A stretch of 64,000 bases of DNA from Rhizobium sp. AC27/96. GTDB taxonomy: Bacteria; Pseudomonadota; Alphaproteobacteria; Rhizobiales; Rhizobiaceae. The notes below the pieces were generated by a model. That model ran no database searches and was not told where the DNA came from. It was given only the letters and a program-made list of their open reading frames with translations. The stretch covers positions 1 to 64,000 of the forward strand of contig NZ_LXKN01000015.1 in the NCBI RefSeq assembly GCF_001692325.1, given 5' to 3'. Shown here one piece after another: positions 1-9,033 of the stretch (positions are counted from its first letter, which is position 1; the number at the start of each line of letters is the position of its first letter). A program made the position numbers and the translations under genes.

Positions 1-1
1 T

Positions 2-67
2 AAGCGCCAGATGTACGGAAGAGCAAAACTCGATCTCCTGCAGGCGCGGTTGATCGGTGCGTCGTAG
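2..67 (+). mobile_element. 3' end of a probable ISL3-type transposase gene (partial)
   Basis: The frame entering from the left edge reads KRQMYGRAKLDLLQARL and stops at TAG 65-67. The K-R-x-M-Y-G-R-x-x-x-D-L-L pattern resembles the extreme C-terminus of ISL3-family (IS204/IS1001-like) transposases. Only 21 residues are visible, so family assignment rests on memory of this tail motif. If right, an insertion sequence ends within the first few hundred bases. Confidence 0.45.
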
Positions 68-961
68 ACCTGCACAGCAGCAAATGTGCGTCAGAGCCAA
101 TTCTCAATGGAAATATCTGCCACCAACGGGTCAGTTCCTACCGGAAATCAACACATGGGGCATGCCGCTTCAATGAACCATGGGTGCCTAACGTTTGTAT
201 GACATATCGGGGTCAAGCCGTTCTTCATGAGGGCTACGAAATCGCCACCACAAGCAGTTCATCCATGTTTGAGCACTTTTTGATTGATGCCGGAATGATA
301 AGGAAAATTGCTTTTGATAATTCATGTCCGACCTCGCTTCCTGTTAAGCCGAGATCTGCCTGCTCGCGTTGATTTGGTCGATTTACAGATACCCGAATTT
401 GGATTTCATGCTCATAGCGGTTTCGAGGTAACCGCACGACGAATTCGCGGCGACATAGATGTTCTCGCCGTTTGCAAAAATAACGAGTCTAAGTCTGCCG
501 ATGGCATTCTCCTGGAAACACCAGGGCATGTGAAGTGCTTTAGTACCCTGACATGTTGGCGGGTCAGGTTTGAGCCAAAGCCAGGTTTTGAGATCGATCG
601 CACGGTCACGCACTATGTGCGGTACGTGATTTTGGATGAGGAGTTCAATGTTGCCAGTGACGACATGGCGCTTTGGAACCTGCATGGATGGAGGCCCCGA
701 GTGCCAGCCTGGTCGAAAGGAATATCGCCGGCCATCGGCGAACCGCTCATGGAACTCAAGCGCGGCAATCGTCTCGATACATGCGTCGATCGTGTTCAGG
801 ATGGCTTTGTAATAGAGCGGTTCGAACTATTTACGATGCCGACAATCGAGGTAGAGCGGTTCGCAGAGGCGACGGTTCTCCGTGAGCGCATGCCTGGCTT
901 CGATGACCGATTCAAAACCACCCTGGTACTCAATCACGCGGTAGCGGGTTCTCCGAGGCCC
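68..961. other. Unresolved region, possible decayed sequence
   Basis: No gene is recognised here. A plus-strand frame is open from a TTG at 308 to 1003 (231 codons), but it runs 42 bases into the convergent luxR-type gene and matches no family I know. The opposite strand is open from about 835 down to 383 and continues upstream, beyond a single in-frame stop near 837, toward 960. This could be an interrupted minus-strand gene. Neither frame has a convincing ribosome binding site. After the transposase tail, the stretch may be insertion-sequence flank plus a degraded gene. Confidence 0.4.
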
Positions 962-2065
962 TCAATAGTCTCCCATGCTGGTGGGCTTTACGAAGGCGGG
1001 TGATGTCCTGCTGAGCAGGCCGACGAGTTGGGACTGCTGCGCGGTGCCGGTCTTTTGAAAGATCCGCAAGAGATAGGCACGCGCAGTGCCAAAAGTGATA
1101 TCGAGGTTGGCGGCCGCCTGTTGCAGCGAATAGCCGGCGGTCAGTTCGCTGGATAGCTGCGCTTCCTTGTTTGTCAGGCCGAAGAGAGCCTTGAGAAGCT
1201 CGGGCTCCGGCCCGATGCCATTGCCGTTCATCTCAGTGATGAAGACGAAGCAGGAGGCGGATGTGAAGATATCGTGTGCCGCCCTGCGGATCGGAAAACA
1301 ATGCAGGACAATGGGAGCATCCTGCCGATCGCGCAGGCCGAAGGAGCCGGGGGCGTAGTCCTGGTCGGCCTCGACCTTGCTGAGGATCGCTTCCAGGTGC
1401 TCGTTGGCGCTGCCCAGGTTGAGCTGGTTCCAGGCGCCGGAGAACAGGTTTCCGAAACGGGTTTCGAATTGCTTGTTCATCGTTTGAATGCGCCGGCGGC
1501 CGCCAATTGCCACACATGGGGCGCCCAGGGCCTCCATGACGTCGACCATGCTTTGATACTGCTGCAGCCGCAAGCGAGCGGAAACGAAAACCGATCGCAC
1601 CACGTCAGGATAAAAGTGGTTGAGGAGATCGCCTTCCTGCTCGCTAAAATGACCGCTGCGGACATGCCGGTCGAAGCCGCAGACGATCATATCTCCGCTG
1701 GGCGGAGCAACAATGGTGGCAATGTCATCACCAAAGGAATGCCGCCGACTAAGTTCGACGTATTTGTTGAGGTATGCCGGGATTTCGGCAGCGTATTCCG
1801 TACCAAGGGTAAAGCGCTCATAAGCGGCGTCCGGCGCGCTTTTTCGAACCCAGCTATGGAAGTCGACGCCCCAAAGACTACGATCTTCGTTGGCAGGCAA
1901 CAGACGCTGCTTGGTATGTACGGCGCGTTGTTGTCCAACGCTGTACAGATATCCCGCATCCGCCGCGATTGCGGTGCGAAATTCATCGAGCACGTTCTCC
2001 CAGTATTCGGGGATAAACGCGGCTTCATACAGTTGGGCGCGCAAGGCTGGGTCTATATAGCTCAT
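962..2065 (-). CDS. LuxR-family transcriptional regulator
   Basis: A 367-residue protein with a C-terminal LuxR/FixJ-type helix-turn-helix at about residues 300-355 (LTNKEAQLSSELTAG, then TFGTARAYLLRIFQKTG). The 300-residue N-terminus has no receiver or autoinducer-binding domain that I recognise; this size fits stand-alone regulators with a PAS/GAF-like sensory half. A TTG 12 bases upstream is in frame, but the ATG giving MSYIDPALRAQ is preferred. It lies at the edge of the iron-uptake block in the same orientation, 373 bases after the reductase gene, so it probably has its own promoter. Its target is unknown. Confidence 0.8.
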   Translation of the reverse strand: MSYIDPALRAQLYEAAFIPEYWENVLDEFRTAIAADAGYLYSVGQQRAVHTKQRLLPANEDRSLWGVDFHSWVRKSAPDAAYERFTLGTEYAAEIPAYLNKYVELSRRHSFGDDIATIVAPPSGDMIVCGFDRHVRSGHFSEQEGDLLNHFYPDVVRSVFVSARLRLQQYQSMVDVMEALGAPCVAIGGRRRIQTMNKQFETRFGNLFSGAWNQLNLGSANEHLEAILSKVEADQDYAPGSFGLRDRQDAPIVLHCFPIRRAAHDIFTSASCFVFITEMNGNGIGPEPELLKALFGLTNKEAQLSSELTAGYSLQQAAANLDITFGTARAYLLRIFQKTGTAQQSQLVGLLSRTSPAFVKPTSMGDY

Positions 2066-2438
2066 TCTCGCACACAATAGGGTTTAGCCGCCAGGGTGAC
2101 GGCTGAATTATACCATTTCATTTGGATGTCGTATGTTCTGGATGCAACCTATGTTTGTTGTATAGGATGACCAAAGACAAATTATAGTGCCAAATGGCAG
2201 GGATGGCGATTTGCGGAATAGATCGTCTGCTAATTTTCTTCGTCTGTTTATGGCAACTATCCGCCACCGGCCAATCGGGCAGTGGGATTCGATCTCGTTG
2301 CTGTGCACCTTCGCCAATTTGAGATTCGCATCGAAAAGACGAAGCCGAACACCTTCGGGTCGAAATGGGCGATGACACTCGTTTTGCAGGTCCGGTATTT
2401 GGTCACTTTCAGGTCGAATATCCTGGCGGGGCCGCGAT
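2066..2438. other. Intergenic stretch upstream of the LuxR-type gene
   Basis: Minus-strand genes flank this 373-base gap. Short open frames on both strands have no usable start or family resemblance. It is relatively AT-rich near 2120-2250, consistent with the promoter of the downstream LuxR gene. No terminator hairpin or repeat was found. Confidence 0.5.
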
Positions 2439-3560
2439 TTATTGGGGCAAATAAGCCTCCGCGCCCCGTGCAATGATCTGCTCTTCACTGAGAGATCTAT
2501 GCCAATGGGAGTAAAGCACGAAGCCTTCCCTCGGAAGGCCGATGTGATGTCTTAGATGGCGATAGATAGCGCTGAATGCCTTGTGCTCGCAGCCACCCCA
2601 AAAAAACACCTCCTCACGGTTTGGCGGCCACTCAACCGAGCGGACGGCATCTTCCAACAGGGTGGTCGTGCCCGCGGCGGCGCCATCGCGATGAAGCCAG
2701 TGGACCGTCACGCCCGGAGGATAAGTCAATGGCAATTCATCGGCCTTGCTGTCCACCTCGACAAAGGCATGGCCTTTGGTGTCAGGGGGGAAGGATTCAA
2801 GAATTCGCGCAATCCCCGGCAGGGCCGTCTCATCTCCGGCGAGCACATAAAATTTTGCAGGCTTCGGTCCGTTGGCCGCAGGTCCCAGAATACCGACCAG
2901 ATCTCCTGTCCGAACCTCCATCGCCCATCGCGTCGCCGGACCGGCATTCTCGTGAAGAGCGAAGTCTATGGTGATTTCCTGCTGCTCCATGTCGATCCGC
3001 CGGATTGTGTAGACGCGGGTTGGAACCACGCTATTCTTCGGCCAGACGATGTGGCCCAGCTCGTTGAGCATGGGCCAGGGTGGGTTGGTGATCCCGCGTG
3101 GCTGGAAGATGAGCCGACAGTGAAGCTGGTCGTGGCGGTCATAGCGTTCCAGATGTTCGCCCTTGAAGATGATACGGCGAAAGCCGGGCGAAATGTCCTC
3201 TATCGATCGCACATACAACAGTCGGAGATCATCGGGAGGAGTGGGCAGCGTTTTGTCGCCCTCCCATTCGATATTCAGCTTTTCGCGGGCGGCGATGAAG
3301 CATATCGGTCCGACCAGCGCATGCTTGAGGCAGTTTATTCCGCTGGCCTCACCGGCCTCGACGGTTAGTCTGAAGCCGCCTTGCAGGGGTTCGAATGTAG
3401 CTTCCCCGAAAGGGGACCCGATATGGTGAACTCCCCCGCGCTCTTCAATCGTCATGTCGTGGGTTGCGATGGCCTCGATGATCGGATCGACATAGTCGTC
3501 GATCTTCGCAAATTGCACCACTGCGCTCGCGCTGTAGCGTTTGCTGGCCGTTGAACTCAT
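2439..3560 (-). CDS. Siderophore-interacting FAD/NAD(P)H reductase with N-terminal DUF2218 domain
   Basis: Two parts are visible. Residues about 8-100 match the DUF2218 pattern (FGEATFEPLQGGFRLTVEA). Residues about 110-365 form the ViuB/SIP ferric-siderophore reductase module: FAD-binding region with PGFRRIIFKGEHLERY, then the SIP C-terminal NAD-binding-like domain with EVFFWGGCEHKAFSAIYRHL and SHWHRSLSEEQII. Such enzymes reduce cytoplasmic ferric-siderophore to release iron. The ATG at 3560 was chosen because GGGGA lies about 8 bases upstream; longer frames run into the preceding gene. It is the last gene of receptor - binding protein - reductase. Confidence 0.85.
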   Translation of the reverse strand: MSSTASKRYSASAVVQFAKIDDYVDPIIEAIATHDMTIEERGGVHHIGSPFGEATFEPLQGGFRLTVEAGEASGINCLKHALVGPICFIAAREKLNIEWEGDKTLPTPPDDLRLLYVRSIEDISPGFRRIIFKGEHLERYDRHDQLHCRLIFQPRGITNPPWPMLNELGHIVWPKNSVVPTRVYTIRRIDMEQQEITIDFALHENAGPATRWAMEVRTGDLVGILGPAANGPKPAKFYVLAGDETALPGIARILESFPPDTKGHAFVEVDSKADELPLTYPPGVTVHWLHRDGAAAGTTTLLEDAVRSVEWPPNREEVFFWGGCEHKAFSAIYRHLRHHIGLPREGFVLYSHWHRSLSEEQIIARGAEAYLPQ

Positions 3561-3579
3561 TGAAATTGTCCCCATGAAA

Positions 3580-4701
3580 TCAGATCGAGACCCATAGAGG
3601 CCCTTCGATTGGAAAGGCCGCGAAGTCCTTGTTAATCGCCTCCAGGATGGCATCGGGATTGATGTTGGCGGATTGTTCGGGATGAAGCCATTTGGCTGCC
3701 GCGGCGACGAACAGCACGTTCAACGGCAGATTGGAAATCAGCCCGGTCCAGATTCCGTAGACGCGCTTGCTGCGAACGCTTGAAAGCTGGTCGAAGCCAA
3801 CGCGGCCGTGGATCAAGCGCTCCAGGCCTTCGCGGCCAAGTTTCGGATCGATCCCCGGACCTATGGCGGGACGGCTGCCGGAAGCCCAGCCGCCACCGGA
3901 GGCGATGTAGACGTCGTGCGGTGTGGACACGACATATTCGAGAGAGAGTTGCTGGTACCACGGCGCGGTCACGCCGGGCAGGGGCTGGCCGCCGGCAAGC
4001 GCCAACAGTTCGCCCCAGACTTTCCGTCCGGCCGCCCAGCAGCAGTCATCCAGCGTGGACTGGACCTCCAGATAGGTTGTCACGGGTGGGCTGTCTTTCA
4101 CGAGGGCGGCGATCTTGGCCAGCTCCCGGTCGAAGAAGGACGTGAAAGCCTCCGCCTTTGCCGTGGCATTCAGCAGCGTGCCCCACATTTGCATGGATGC
4201 CTTGAGTTCGGCCACGGGATCGCTTGCCTGCCCGCTGGCCGCGCTGTTGCTCGCAGCATCGCTGTATGCCACGGGAATGCCCAGCTGCTTCAGCCTCTCC
4301 ACCATCGGATTGCTGTCGCCATCGGGCGTCATGAAGGCATTGGTCACCACGAGATCGGGCGAGAGGCTGATCAATCCTTCGAGAGAGACTGTGTCAGGTG
4401 TCTGCTTGCCGACGACACTGACCGAATGACCGTTCAGAAGACGTGTCTGCAACTGTTCGCTGTCGATTCTGTCGACGGCCGCCCAGCCCACAACCAACGA
4501 TGCGGGATCTGGATGCAGCAACGACATCGTCAGGAGATCATGCGCTTCAAGCAGTATGATCCTTTTCGGCGGGGAGGCGAGTTGCAACTCGCGCCCTGCC
4601 AGGTCGATGACCTTAAACGATGGTTCTGCCAGAGCCGGCGTAACCCGCGACAGGATTGCCGCAGTGGCGATGGATGTGCAGAACTGGCGTCGCGTTATCA
4701 T
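3580..4701 (-). CDS. Periplasmic iron-siderophore binding protein (FepB/BtuF class)
   Basis: The N-terminus RRQFCTSIATAAILSRVTPALA is an export signal with a twin-arginine start, followed by a class III binding-protein fold: VIDLAGRELQLASPPKRIILLE near residue 30, then SPDLVVTNAFM and later VYGIWTGLISNLPLNVLFV. At 373 residues it is in family range. It would deliver ferric-siderophore from the outer-membrane receptor to an inner-membrane FecCD-type permease. No permease or ATPase gene accompanies it, so the inner-membrane partners must be encoded elsewhere. It sits 10 bases after the receptor gene and 19 before the reductase, so all three are probably one transcript. Confidence 0.85.
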   Translation of the reverse strand: MITRRQFCTSIATAAILSRVTPALAEPSFKVIDLAGRELQLASPPKRIILLEAHDLLTMSLLHPDPASLVVGWAAVDRIDSEQLQTRLLNGHSVSVVGKQTPDTVSLEGLISLSPDLVVTNAFMTPDGDSNPMVERLKQLGIPVAYSDAASNSAASGQASDPVAELKASMQMWGTLLNATAKAEAFTSFFDRELAKIAALVKDSPPVTTYLEVQSTLDDCCWAAGRKVWGELLALAGGQPLPGVTAPWYQQLSLEYVVSTPHDVYIASGGGWASGSRPAIGPGIDPKLGREGLERLIHGRVGFDQLSSVRSKRVYGIWTGLISNLPLNVLFVAAAAKWLHPEQSANINPDAILEAINKDFAAFPIEGPLWVSI

Positions 4702-4711
4702 GAATAACGCC

Positions 4712-6862
4712 TCACCACTTGTACCTTAGGCCGGCGATGACCGTGCGGCCATTTCCGTACTGGCAATAGTAGTTGGAACTGCAGCTGGAGTAGTATTCCT
4801 TGTTGAGCAGGTTCGTGACGTTCAGCGTTGCCTCCAGCCCCTTGAATTTCGGGTTTTTGGCGCCGAAATCATACTTCACCGCGGCATCCAGCAAGGTATA
4901 TCCGTCGGCCTTCACCTTGTTGGCATCGTCGGCATAGCTGGCGCCGACGAAGCGGACGCCGCCGCCGACGCTCAGGCCCTCAAGCGCCGGGTAATCTAGC
5001 GTGTAGTTCGCCCACAGCGAGCCGTAGTAGCGCGGCACCGCCTGCGGCCGGTTGCCGATGATCGACGTATCGGAAGATTTTGAGACTTCCGTGTCGAGCA
5101 GGGAAATTGCGCCGATCAGCTCAAGATTGCTGGTGACGTTGCCACGGGCTTCAAATTCCAGCCCGCGGGAATGGATCTCGCCCTGCTGTTGGTAGGAAAT
5201 CGACGCGGCATCGTAGTAAACGACGTTTCGTTGGCGAATATCGAAGGCCGAGAGCGTGAAGAGTGCATCCAGCCCTGTTGGCTGGTACTTGACGCCTATT
5301 TCATATTGCTGCGCTTCCGTTGGTTTGAACGGATTGCCACTCGCATTTGTGGTGGTGGACGGTTCGAATGAGGTGGCGTAGCTGACGTAGGGCGCGATGC
5401 CGTTATCGAATAGATATAGCAGGCCGGCGCGGTAGCTCGTCGCGTTGTCAGATCGCTCTGCTGATGTCCCGGAGACAAGACTGCGGGTGTCCTGATCCGC
5501 CCAGTCATGACGCACCCCGAAAACGGCTCGGAGACGATCGAGTTCGATCTGGTCCTGTAGATAAATGCCTGTTTGGCGAAGGGATTGGTCGTTATTGTAA
5601 TAGGTCATGAACGGACCAACCGGCTGGCCATAGACCGGATTGGTGACGTCGATCGGCGTCGCGCCGCCTATCAGATATTTCCAGCTGCTGTCGGAGTGCT
5701 GAAGGTCGACGCCGGCGAGCAATGTATGTTTTACAGCGCCGGTGTCGAACTTGAACTCGGCCTGGTTGTCGAAGGAAAAGCCCTTGGCCTCTTCGATTGA
5801 ATGAACGGCCCAGCGTGGAATGATGCCCGTGGCCGACATCGGCCCGTTCATCTGAAGTGATTGCATATCGACATCGACACCGGAATATCGGAAGTTCGAA
5901 CGGACGGTCACCTGATCGTTGAAGCTGTGTTCGAACCTGTAACCGGCGCCATATTGTTTGCGCTCGAAGGAATCGTAGGACGGGTCGCCGATATTGAACT
6001 TGGGGCCGAGGAACCGGCTGAGGTTTCCGGGTGCGAGGAACGTCGGGTAGACCGAGTTGAAATAGCCGCCTTCCGGATCGCGCTGATAATAGCCGGAAAT
6101 GACGAGCGACGTGTCCTTGTCCGGCTCCCATTTCAGCGAGGGCGCAACGCCGATGCGCTTTTCATCCACATGGTCATAACGTGTACCGGAGGTGCGGCCG
6201 ACGACCGAAACACCATATTGCCAGGTGCCGTCGCTGGTGAGCGGGCCTGTCGAGAAAAGGCCGCTCTGAAACCGGCCATTCGTTCCACCCTCGACGCGCA
6301 GCTCGTTCGACGGGACGCTCGAGGGTTCGCGGCTCACCTGATTGACGAGGCCGCCGGGGCTGATCTGCCCGTAAAGAAGAGCCGAAGGCCCCTTCAGGAC
6401 ATCGATATGATCGAGGAAGAACGGATCGATGGACGGTGTGGCGAAAGCCTGCCCGCGCTGTAGTTTCAAGCCATCGAGATAGCTTACATAATTGGTCGCG
6501 GTTCCAAAATTGCCGAAGCCGCGAAGAAATACGGAATCGTAGCGAGAGTTGGTATCGCGGTCGGAAAGGACGCCGGCGGTGTAACGAAGCGCCTCGCTGA
6601 CGGTCTGCGGGTTCTGCTCGTCAATCTGCTTGCGGGTGACCGTTGTGACCGATTGCGGCGTCTCCAGCACGGGCGTGTCGGTCTTGGTCGCGGAGCGCGT
6701 CGATTTGGCCAAGGTTTTGGTGGATGTGTCGCTGCCGCTGGTCGCACCCTGGACGACGATCGGCGCCAGCTGCGTGCTGCTCTCCTGAGCCGCGACTTGC
6801 GCGACAGGAACAAGGAAAGTGGAAACGAGCAAAGTATGTCTTAATAAAAGGCTGTGCTTCAC
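4712..6862 (-). CDS. TonB-dependent ferric-siderophore receptor
   Basis: A 716-residue outer-membrane protein. Residues 1-25 are a signal peptide ending VAQVAAQE. The plug domain follows, with TPQSVTTVTRKQIDEQ at about 68-83, then DVLKGPSALLYGQISPGG and LVNQVSREP. A 22-strand-type barrel follows and ends in the canonical aromatic terminus VIAGLRYKW. The FhuA/FoxA-like layout suggests hydroxamate ferrisiderophores, which is inference. Start is GTG with GGGGA 8 bases upstream. It is first in the iron block and divergent from a TetR regulator. The CSSNYYCQ stretch near the C-terminus is a typical cysteine-bearing extracellular loop. Confidence 0.92.
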   Translation of the reverse strand: MKHSLLLRHTLLVSTFLVPVAQVAAQESSTQLAPIVVQGATSGSDTSTKTLAKSTRSATKTDTPVLETPQSVTTVTRKQIDEQNPQTVSEALRYTAGVLSDRDTNSRYDSVFLRGFGNFGTATNYVSYLDGLKLQRGQAFATPSIDPFFLDHIDVLKGPSALLYGQISPGGLVNQVSREPSSVPSNELRVEGGTNGRFQSGLFSTGPLTSDGTWQYGVSVVGRTSGTRYDHVDEKRIGVAPSLKWEPDKDTSLVISGYYQRDPEGGYFNSVYPTFLAPGNLSRFLGPKFNIGDPSYDSFERKQYGAGYRFEHSFNDQVTVRSNFRYSGVDVDMQSLQMNGPMSATGIIPRWAVHSIEEAKGFSFDNQAEFKFDTGAVKHTLLAGVDLQHSDSSWKYLIGGATPIDVTNPVYGQPVGPFMTYYNNDQSLRQTGIYLQDQIELDRLRAVFGVRHDWADQDTRSLVSGTSAERSDNATSYRAGLLYLFDNGIAPYVSYATSFEPSTTTNASGNPFKPTEAQQYEIGVKYQPTGLDALFTLSAFDIRQRNVVYYDAASISYQQQGEIHSRGLEFEARGNVTSNLELIGAISLLDTEVSKSSDTSIIGNRPQAVPRYYGSLWANYTLDYPALEGLSVGGGVRFVGASYADDANKVKADGYTLLDAAVKYDFGAKNPKFKGLEATLNVTNLLNKEYYSSCSSNYYCQYGNGRTVIAGLRYKW

Positions 6863-7016
6863 GAATAATCCCCATGGTCGAAGCTTCGAAGTTTTGATAG
6901 CTGATTAAATCAAACGGGTACGTCCTGTCCAGTTAATATGAATGTGTTCGTCAACTTTTGTGTTGGCAAGCGTATGCAGCGTTCTAAGAGTGGCTGGAAG
7001 GGGAAAGACGGAGAAA
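6863..7016. promoter_or_regulatory. Divergent promoter region between receptor and TetR regulator, two palindromes
   Basis: Perfect palindromes are present at 6878-6889 (TCGAAGCTTCGA) and 6902-6912 (TGATT-A-AATCA). Either could be an operator for the TetR protein or for a global iron regulator. Neither matches a consensus I can claim with certainty; the second has TGA and TCA ends as in RirA iron-responsive operators but a shorter spacer (5 rather than 9). Confidence 0.4.
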
Positions 7017-7670
7017 ATGATGGTAGCAAAAAGCATGAGCACGGTCGTAAGAGCTGGCCGTCCTCCGAAGGCGGATCAGGACATGGCGGCGGAAAGAATC
7101 ATCGCGGCCGCTACGGAGCTTTTCGCGGGCAGGGGGTTTGCAGGCACTTCGATGGAACAGGTGGCCGCTCATTGCGGAGCAGGCAAGGATACCGTTTATC
7201 GTCGCTTTCCCTCGAAGGTCGCCCTGTTCGAAGCCGTCGTGGTCCATGCGCACAAGCAGGCCGTTGCCGAGCTCGAGAAAATGCCCCCGATATCAGGCGA
7301 TCCGCTGGAAAGGCTGAGAGCTCTCGTCCTCGAGCTTCTCCATGTCAACATGAAGCCCGAGCTGATCGCTTTGAAGCGCATCACCTTCAGCGAGGCCGTC
7401 GTTTTCGAGAAGAATGACCCGATACCGCCTCAGCCGGATCCGATCATGGCGAAGCTGATCAAGGCGGTCAGCGAAGCGCAAGAGGTTGGCGCAATTGATG
7501 CAGGAGACGCTGCCGAGATTGCCAGTCACCTCATTCACTGTATGGTCGCGCTGCCGACGGCCGCGGCAATGATGGGCAGTAATGACTTTGATTTGCGCCG
7601 CAACGTCGAAGCGCATTTTGAGAGAACCTGGCATTGGCTCATCAACGGTTTGACTGGGGGGAGAACTTGA
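7017..7670 (+). CDS. TetR/AcrR-family transcriptional regulator
   Basis: A protein of about 217 residues. The N-terminal DNA-binding domain at about 22-70 is typical: IIAAATELFAGRGFAGTSM, then the recognition helix region GAGKDTVYRRFPSKVALFEAVV. The C-terminal half resembles the AefR-like C-terminal ligand domain. The ATG at 7017 (or the adjacent 7020) is preferred because GGAG lies just upstream and the longer frame from 6942 adds a Cys/Val-rich leader unlike the family. Being divergent from the TonB receptor, it probably controls the iron block, itself, or both. Confidence 0.85.
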   Translation: MMVAKSMSTVVRAGRPPKADQDMAAERIIAAATELFAGRGFAGTSMEQVAAHCGAGKDTVYRRFPSKVALFEAVVVHAHKQAVAELEKMPPISGDPLERLRALVLELLHVNMKPELIALKRITFSEAVVFEKNDPIPPQPDPIMAKLIKAVSEAQEVGAIDAGDAAEIASHLIHCMVALPTAAAMMGSNDFDLRRNVEAHFERTWHWLINGLTGGRT

Positions 7671-7973
7671 TGGCCAGTCTGCCAATTTTGGGGTCTTCCT
7701 GATCCCCTTTTGCACCTACGTCCGACGTTGCTGATCGGGCCCAAGCTGAATCAAGCTCGAGTTTTTCGACGGCTGGGTGGGGCAGCGCTGAGTGAAAATC
7801 GAGGCGAAAACTGCTTGGGATTCCGCAGCCAGAAGTTCTTACCTTTTCAGGAGCATACGGATTCCAACTCCTGCCAAGATCATCGAATCTGGATTGAACG
7901 ATTTCACGTTGGAAATTGGGGTGAGCAGGTGGCATTGTCGTGGCTCATGACGGTCAGCAGCAGGGGAAATCGA
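7671..7973. other. Intergenic stretch between convergent genes
   Basis: This 303-base gap separates the TetR gene from the aldolase gene, which is transcribed toward it. Apart from the hairpin at 7690-7711 nothing was recognised. Short frames on both strands are unsupported. Confidence 0.5.
7690..7711 (+). terminator. Probable intrinsic terminator after the TetR gene
   Basis: GGGG-TC, loop TTCCT, GA-(T)-CCCC gives a stem with one bulged base followed directly by TTTT. It lies 20 bases beyond the tetR-type stop codon. The stem is short, so strength is uncertain. Confidence 0.4.
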
Positions 7974-8783
7974 TCAGACCGGTGTTTCGGAAGGGCTGCC
8001 CTTGCCTCTCGTAAGCGTGCGGATTCTGTCCATCGTGTCCCGGGCGGCGTTTCGAAGCATGCCTTGATCGGAGGAGACGATGAAGGAAGATGCACCTTTT
8101 GCCAACAATGGCTCCATGTCCTTGGCAGTCTCGACCATCATCCATACCGGCTTGCCCGCATGGTGGGCCGCGCCGATGATTCTATCGACAGCGGACACGA
8201 TTGCCGGGTCGTCTCTTGTGGCTGCGCCATAGGCAACGGTCAGGTCTCCCCTGCCGATGAACACGGCATCGAGCCCTTCGACGGCAATAATCTCGTCTAT
8301 GTTTTCGACGCCGGCCGGGTCCTCGATCATGGCGATAGCAGCGACGCTGGCATCTGCCTCATCAACATGTTTCCACACGGGTTTTGCGCCATAGCCGCCG
8401 GCGCGTGTTACCGCAGAGAAACCACGGCGGCCGCCTCTGTAGCGACATGCCGCGACGAGTTCCCTTGCTCTGTCGACACTGTCGATATGCGGAGCGAGAA
8501 TGCCCATTGCGCCGCAATCGAGCACCGAAAGTATGCCGTCTGCAGTCAACACGGGAACTCTGACGATGCCCGATATCGCCGAGGCCTTACAGGCAAGCAG
8601 AGCCAGATCCGTTGAGGCGCGATCGAACACTCCGTGCTCCTGATCGATGACGACAAAATCGAAGCCGGCTCCTGCCAAAATCTCGATCGAAGCCGGGCCG
8701 GAAATCTTGACGAAGCTGCCTATCAGTTTCTGATGGCCTGCAATGCGCGCCCTCAATGAAAGGTTAGGATCAGTTTCGCCCAT
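7974..8783 (-). CDS. HpcH/HpaI-family class II aldolase (2-oxo acid aldolase)
   Basis: A 269-residue TIM-barrel protein of the HpcH/HpaI family. Visible signatures are DFVVIDQEHGVFDRA (active-site region with the E-H pair), RYRGGRRGFSAVTRAGGYG, IEDPAGVENIDEI (metal-binding Glu/Asp) and FIGRGDLTVAYG. Members cleave 4-hydroxy-2-oxo acids to pyruvate or glyoxylate plus an aldehyde; which substrate is not readable. The ATG at 8783 has AGGAG about 7 bases upstream. It is divergent from the flavin reductase/cupin/amidohydrolase run, with which it probably shares a pathway. Confidence 0.85.
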   Translation of the reverse strand: MGETDPNLSLRARIAGHQKLIGSFVKISGPASIEILAGAGFDFVVIDQEHGVFDRASTDLALLACKASAISGIVRVPVLTADGILSVLDCGAMGILAPHIDSVDRARELVAACRYRGGRRGFSAVTRAGGYGAKPVWKHVDEADASVAAIAMIEDPAGVENIDEIIAVEGLDAVFIGRGDLTVAYGAATRDDPAIVSAVDRIIGAAHHAGKPVWMMVETAKDMEPLLAKGASSFIVSSDQGMLRNAARDTMDRIRTLTRGKGSPSETPV

Positions 8784-8871
8784 TTTCGAACTCCTACATG
8801 ACGACAAGCTTTCGATCTGTAGCGGAAGCAATATACCTTCCGACTGTTCCTGTTTACGATTTGCGATCGCA

Positions 8872-8889
8872 TTTCAGCAGCTGAAACGG
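8872..8889. promoter_or_regulatory. Candidate IclR operator 1 (TTTCA-N5-TGAAACGG)
   Basis: TTTCAGCAGCTGAAACGG contains the perfect palindrome TTTCAG-CAG-CTGAAA. It lies in the divergent promoter between the aldolase and flavin reductase genes. The same half-site pair with identical spacing and the same GG extension recurs at 12293-12310. Inverted TTTCA/TGAAA half-sites fit IclR-family operators in general; binding is inference. Confidence 0.5.
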
Positions 8890-9033
8890 CAGCATTCAGA
8901 ACTTGTCCGGAAATATCGTCTTGCATAGCGTCCGGCAAAACGGTGCCACACCTTACCCATCAATTGCGCCATGTTCTCAAGCCCCCGCGAGATCGCAGCG
9001 TAGATCGGTACCGTCGCAGCTGGAGAAGTTCTT

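Noticed and set aside
308..1003. 231-codon plus-strand frame
   Set aside because: Overlaps the 3' end of the LuxR gene, TTG start, no recognised domain; kept only as part of the unresolved region.
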